From positions 138,125-202,124 of the forward strand of contig CAYTWB010000002.1 of assembly GCA_964441945.1 (NCBI GenBank): a DNA stretch of 64,000 nucleotides, written 5' to 3'. Made by a program: the position numbers and the translations under genes. This DNA comes from JADGQM01 sp964441945 (GTDB lineage: Bacteria > Desulfobacterota > Syntrophobacteria > Syntrophobacterales > Syntrophobacteraceae). Of the stretch, positions 61,818-64,000 are shown piece after piece. Within the stretch, counting starts at the first letter, position 1, and each line of letters opens with the position of its first letter. The notes under the pieces were generated by a model, which saw nothing but the letters and a program-made list of their open reading frames with translations, searched no databases and was not told the origin of the DNA.

Positions 61818-63974
61818 ATGCTCAGCTCATTCACCAATCGCTTCCGTCCGTTCGTGTGGTGTACGATTGTCCTGTTCACTCTTTCCTCGATACCTCATAT
61901 CGATATCGCACTTCGCTCCGCTTCCGTCTTTTTCCCCTCAACCGCCCATGCGGAAGAGATTGAAGCCAGGGGAAGCGAGCCACAAACCAGCGACTCTCCC
62001 TACAGTGCGGCCGTAAGGACCGGAGAAAGCCATGACACGCCGGGGAATTCAGAGATTCTCGAGAACGAAAGCGATGAGGGAGCACAAGACACCGCCGATC
62101 GGAGCGTGTCGACAAACTCCGTGACTGCAGCCGCCGGTGGAGCGGACAAGCCGATGGGCGTGTCTCTCCCGGCGGTGGACAGTATGATCTTTACCGGTGC
62201 GGCGACGGCCAGGATACCGATCGAGGTTTCTCCCGGACGGTTGGGGATCGCCCCCAACATCGCCTTCGTCTACAACAGCTACCGGGGTAACGGGCCGCTC
62301 GGGGTTGGCTGGGACATCGATTTGGGGGCCGTTCAGCGGGCTACGAAGAAAGGGGTGAGCTACTCCAACAATGACTACGTGGCGATGATCAACGGATCGA
62401 CCTCGGACCTCGTACCAAGGAGCGACTGGGGCGCCAATTATTACGGCGCCAAGATAGAAGGCGCCTTGTCGAAGTTTTTCTACAACGGCTCGACCGGAGG
62501 CTGGGAGGTCACGACGAAGGAAGGGACCAGGTACTACTACGGCTCCGCATCGGTATCCAGGCAGGACTTCTCCGGAGGGTACGTCTTCAAGTGGTGTCTC
62601 GATAAGGTCCAGGACACAAACGGCAACTCCATGACCGTCACCTACATGAAGAACCAGGGACAGATCTACCCGTCAACGATCACCTATGCCGCTAATGCCG
62701 GCGTCGCGGCGGCCCATTCGGTTCAATTCAACTGGGTGACGGGTAGAAGCGACGTTCTGCCCATGGTCACGACGAATTTCCCGGTCAAGACCGCCTACCG
62801 GCTCAGCTCTGTCGATAACCAGTGGAGTGCCACGCTGCAGCGTAAATACGTGACCCAGTACACCACCAGCACAACATCGAAACGTCTTCTCCTGACGTCG
62901 GTCACGGAATACGGCAAGAATGGAGGCGCCCTGCCTCCCACTTCAATCACCTGGCAGCAGGGAACAAACGACTGGGGGGCATTCTCAGGGATTCAAGATG
63001 ATCTTTGCCCCAATGAAGGCTATTCGGATGCCCATACCTATCCGATGGTTATCGGCGACTTCAACGGAGACGGCAGGACCGAGGTGGGAAGGGTTGCCGC
63101 GCCCGGTGTCTCGTTTTATCAGCCAACAGACTCCGGGTGGCAGGTTATGCCTTTTCTCAGCGATTATGGAACGAATCAGGGCTATTCCGACGCCAACACT
63201 TATCCTCTTCTCATCGGCGATTTCAATGGGGACGGCAAGACCGAGGTGGGAAGAACCGGCATGAGCGGCACCAACTTCTATCAGCTGACCGGCTCCGGCT
63301 GGCAAATGTCGAGCTCTTTTGGCGACTTTGGGCAGAACCAGGGCTACGACTCGGCAAACACCCATCCGGTTATCGTCGGCGACTTCAACGGAGACGGCAG
63401 GACCGATGTGGGAAGAGTCCACAAGGACGGCGCCAATTTCTATCAATTCACAAGCTCCGGCTGGCAACTGATGGACTCCATCGAGGGCTATGGGCCGGAT
63501 CAGGGGTATATCGATGTAGTTGGATACCCTCTTGCCGTCGGCGACTTCAACGGAGACGGGAGAACGGATATCGGCCGTGTCTGGTGGAGCGGCGTGGGTT
63601 TCCTCGCAAATTCCTCTCCTTCACCGGACCTCATGAGCACCGTTGCCAGCCCCCTGGGCGGTGTCACGACCCTCTACTACACTCCCTCCTCCAGGTACTC
63701 GAACACTCTCCTTCCCTTCGTGCTGCAGACCCTCTACTATCTCTACAACGACGACGGTCGAGGCAACGTTTCGGGGACGAGCTTCTATTTGAGCGGCGGC
63801 CTCTACAAGCATGCGGACAGGGATTTCAGAGGCTTCGGGTACACTGTTGCAACCCGTTGGAACTCCGTTCCCGCCGAGGAATCCCACACGGAAACCTTGT
63901 ATCTTAGTGTTGTGTTACTTACAAGGGCACCACCCCCTTTGAGTTCTGACAATTACCCACACATGCCCCCATAG
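61818..63974 (+). CDS. SpvB/RHS-type secreted protein with FG-GAP-like repeats, frame lost at 3' end
   Basis: A long signal peptide (about residues 1-46, ending STAHAEE) precedes an SpvB-type N-terminal domain (SMIFTGAATARIPIEV, LGIAPNIAFVYNSYRGNGPL, GVGWDIDLG). Four 54-residue calcium-type repeats follow, each with GDFNGDGRT or a close variant. DRDFRGFGYTVATRW is standard for RHS/Tc-toxin-like proteins, which run on for hundreds more residues; here, after HTETLY at about 63900, the frame turns to unrelated sequence and stops at 63974. AAAGGAG precedes the ATG at 61818. Probably cut by an insertion or rearrangement. Confidence 0.8.
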   Translation: MLSSFTNRFRPFVWCTIVLFTLSSIPHIDIALRSASVFFPSTAHAEEIEARGSEPQTSDSPYSAAVRTGESHDTPGNSEILENESDEGAQDTADRSVSTNSVTAAAGGADKPMGVSLPAVDSMIFTGAATARIPIEVSPGRLGIAPNIAFVYNSYRGNGPLGVGWDIDLGAVQRATKKGVSYSNNDYVAMINGSTSDLVPRSDWGANYYGAKIEGALSKFFYNGSTGGWEVTTKEGTRYYYGSASVSRQDFSGGYVFKWCLDKVQDTNGNSMTVTYMKNQGQIYPSTITYAANAGVAAAHSVQFNWVTGRSDVLPMVTTNFPVKTAYRLSSVDNQWSATLQRKYVTQYTTSTTSKRLLLTSVTEYGKNGGALPPTSITWQQGTNDWGAFSGIQDDLCPNEGYSDAHTYPMVIGDFNGDGRTEVGRVAAPGVSFYQPTDSGWQVMPFLSDYGTNQGYSDANTYPLLIGDFNGDGKTEVGRTGMSGTNFYQLTGSGWQMSSSFGDFGQNQGYDSANTHPVIVGDFNGDGRTDVGRVHKDGANFYQFTSSGWQLMDSIEGYGPDQGYIDVVGYPLAVGDFNGDGRTDIGRVWWSGVGFLANSSPSPDLMSTVASPLGGVTTLYYTPSSRYSNTLLPFVLQTLYYLYNDDGRGNVSGTSFYLSGGLYKHADRDFRGFGYTVATRWNSVPAEESHTETLYLSVVLLTRAPPPLSSDNYPHMPP
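63012..63620 (+). repeat. Four tandem 162-bp (54-residue) repeats in the SpvB/RHS gene
   Basis: Units begin at 63012, 63174, 63336 and 63498 (the last partial), each exactly 162 bases after the one before. Each encodes a GY...YPxxxGDFNGDGxTxxGR module, a DxNxDG calcium-binding loop. The exact phase suggests duplication within the gene. Confidence 0.85.
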
Positions 63975-64000
63975 CTATGGTCCATGTCTGAGGTGGGGGA

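Noticed and set aside
1..64000. tRNA, rRNA or CRISPR arrays
   Set aside because: No regularly spaced repeats and no cloverleaf or rRNA sequence recognised; GTTCGAA-like strings found lie inside protein genes.

Overview
The window looks like the chromosome of an anaerobic member of the Desulfobacterota, possibly a Syntrophobacter-like organism. This is an inference from gene content: hydrogenase maturation genes, a NifA-type activator, PII/GlnD nitrogen signalling, several radical SAM enzymes and a MoxR/DUF58/transglutaminase operon. DNA composition is moderately GC-rich. No rRNA, tRNA or CRISPR array was recognised.

Layout. 1-5.2 kb: hydrogenase maturation operon hypF(partial)-hypD-hypE plus a radical SAM gene; hypC is missing. 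5.3-11 kb: mutS, an AmiC-type amidase and an RNase II/R-family enzyme. 11-24.6 kb, mostly minus strand: cyclophilin; lnt-prfB with a classical RF2 frameshift; a CorC-like protein; speD-speB; a GGDEF response regulator; glnD; glnB; NAD synthetase; a NifA-type regulator. 24.8-29 kb, plus strand: TIM-barrel protein, thiamine-binding-like protein, KhpA, Lon-family protease. 29-32 kb: a gene-free stretch, then a secreted papain-family protease with a chagasin-like inhibitor, and a nitroreductase.

32.1-42.9 kb, minus strand: a compact defence operon whose genes overlap almost end to end. In transcription order it encodes a nuclease-methyltransferase (PD-(D/E)XK-like domain plus N6-adenine methylase, split by an in-frame TGA), an HsdS-like specificity subunit, a RhuM-family protein, a 56-residue protein, two paralogous winged-helix (Mrr_N-like) proteins, a DndD-type SMC-like ATPase, and a DndE-HerA-type ATPase fusion broken by a frameshift. 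No dndA, dndB, dndC or hsdR is present, so this looks like a hybrid of an adenine-methylation RM module with the DndD/DndE motor parts of phosphorothioation systems. Next to it lies a decayed DUF4258/YgiT-type toxin-antitoxin pair. This is the most likely undescribed system in the window.

42.9-64 kb: fabD-glgX-small membrane protein (minus); mlaC-radC-quinone oxidoreductase-ABC ATPase-PqqD-like (plus); a nucleotidyltransferase and mltG (minus); purM-moxR-DUF58-transglutaminase (plus); rpmB; ubiE/menG; a second chagasin-like inhibitor; a KamA-family radical SAM enzyme (minus); an AmpG-like permease; and a secreted SpvB/RHS-type protein with four 54-residue FG-GAP-like repeats, whose reading frame is lost just before the window ends.
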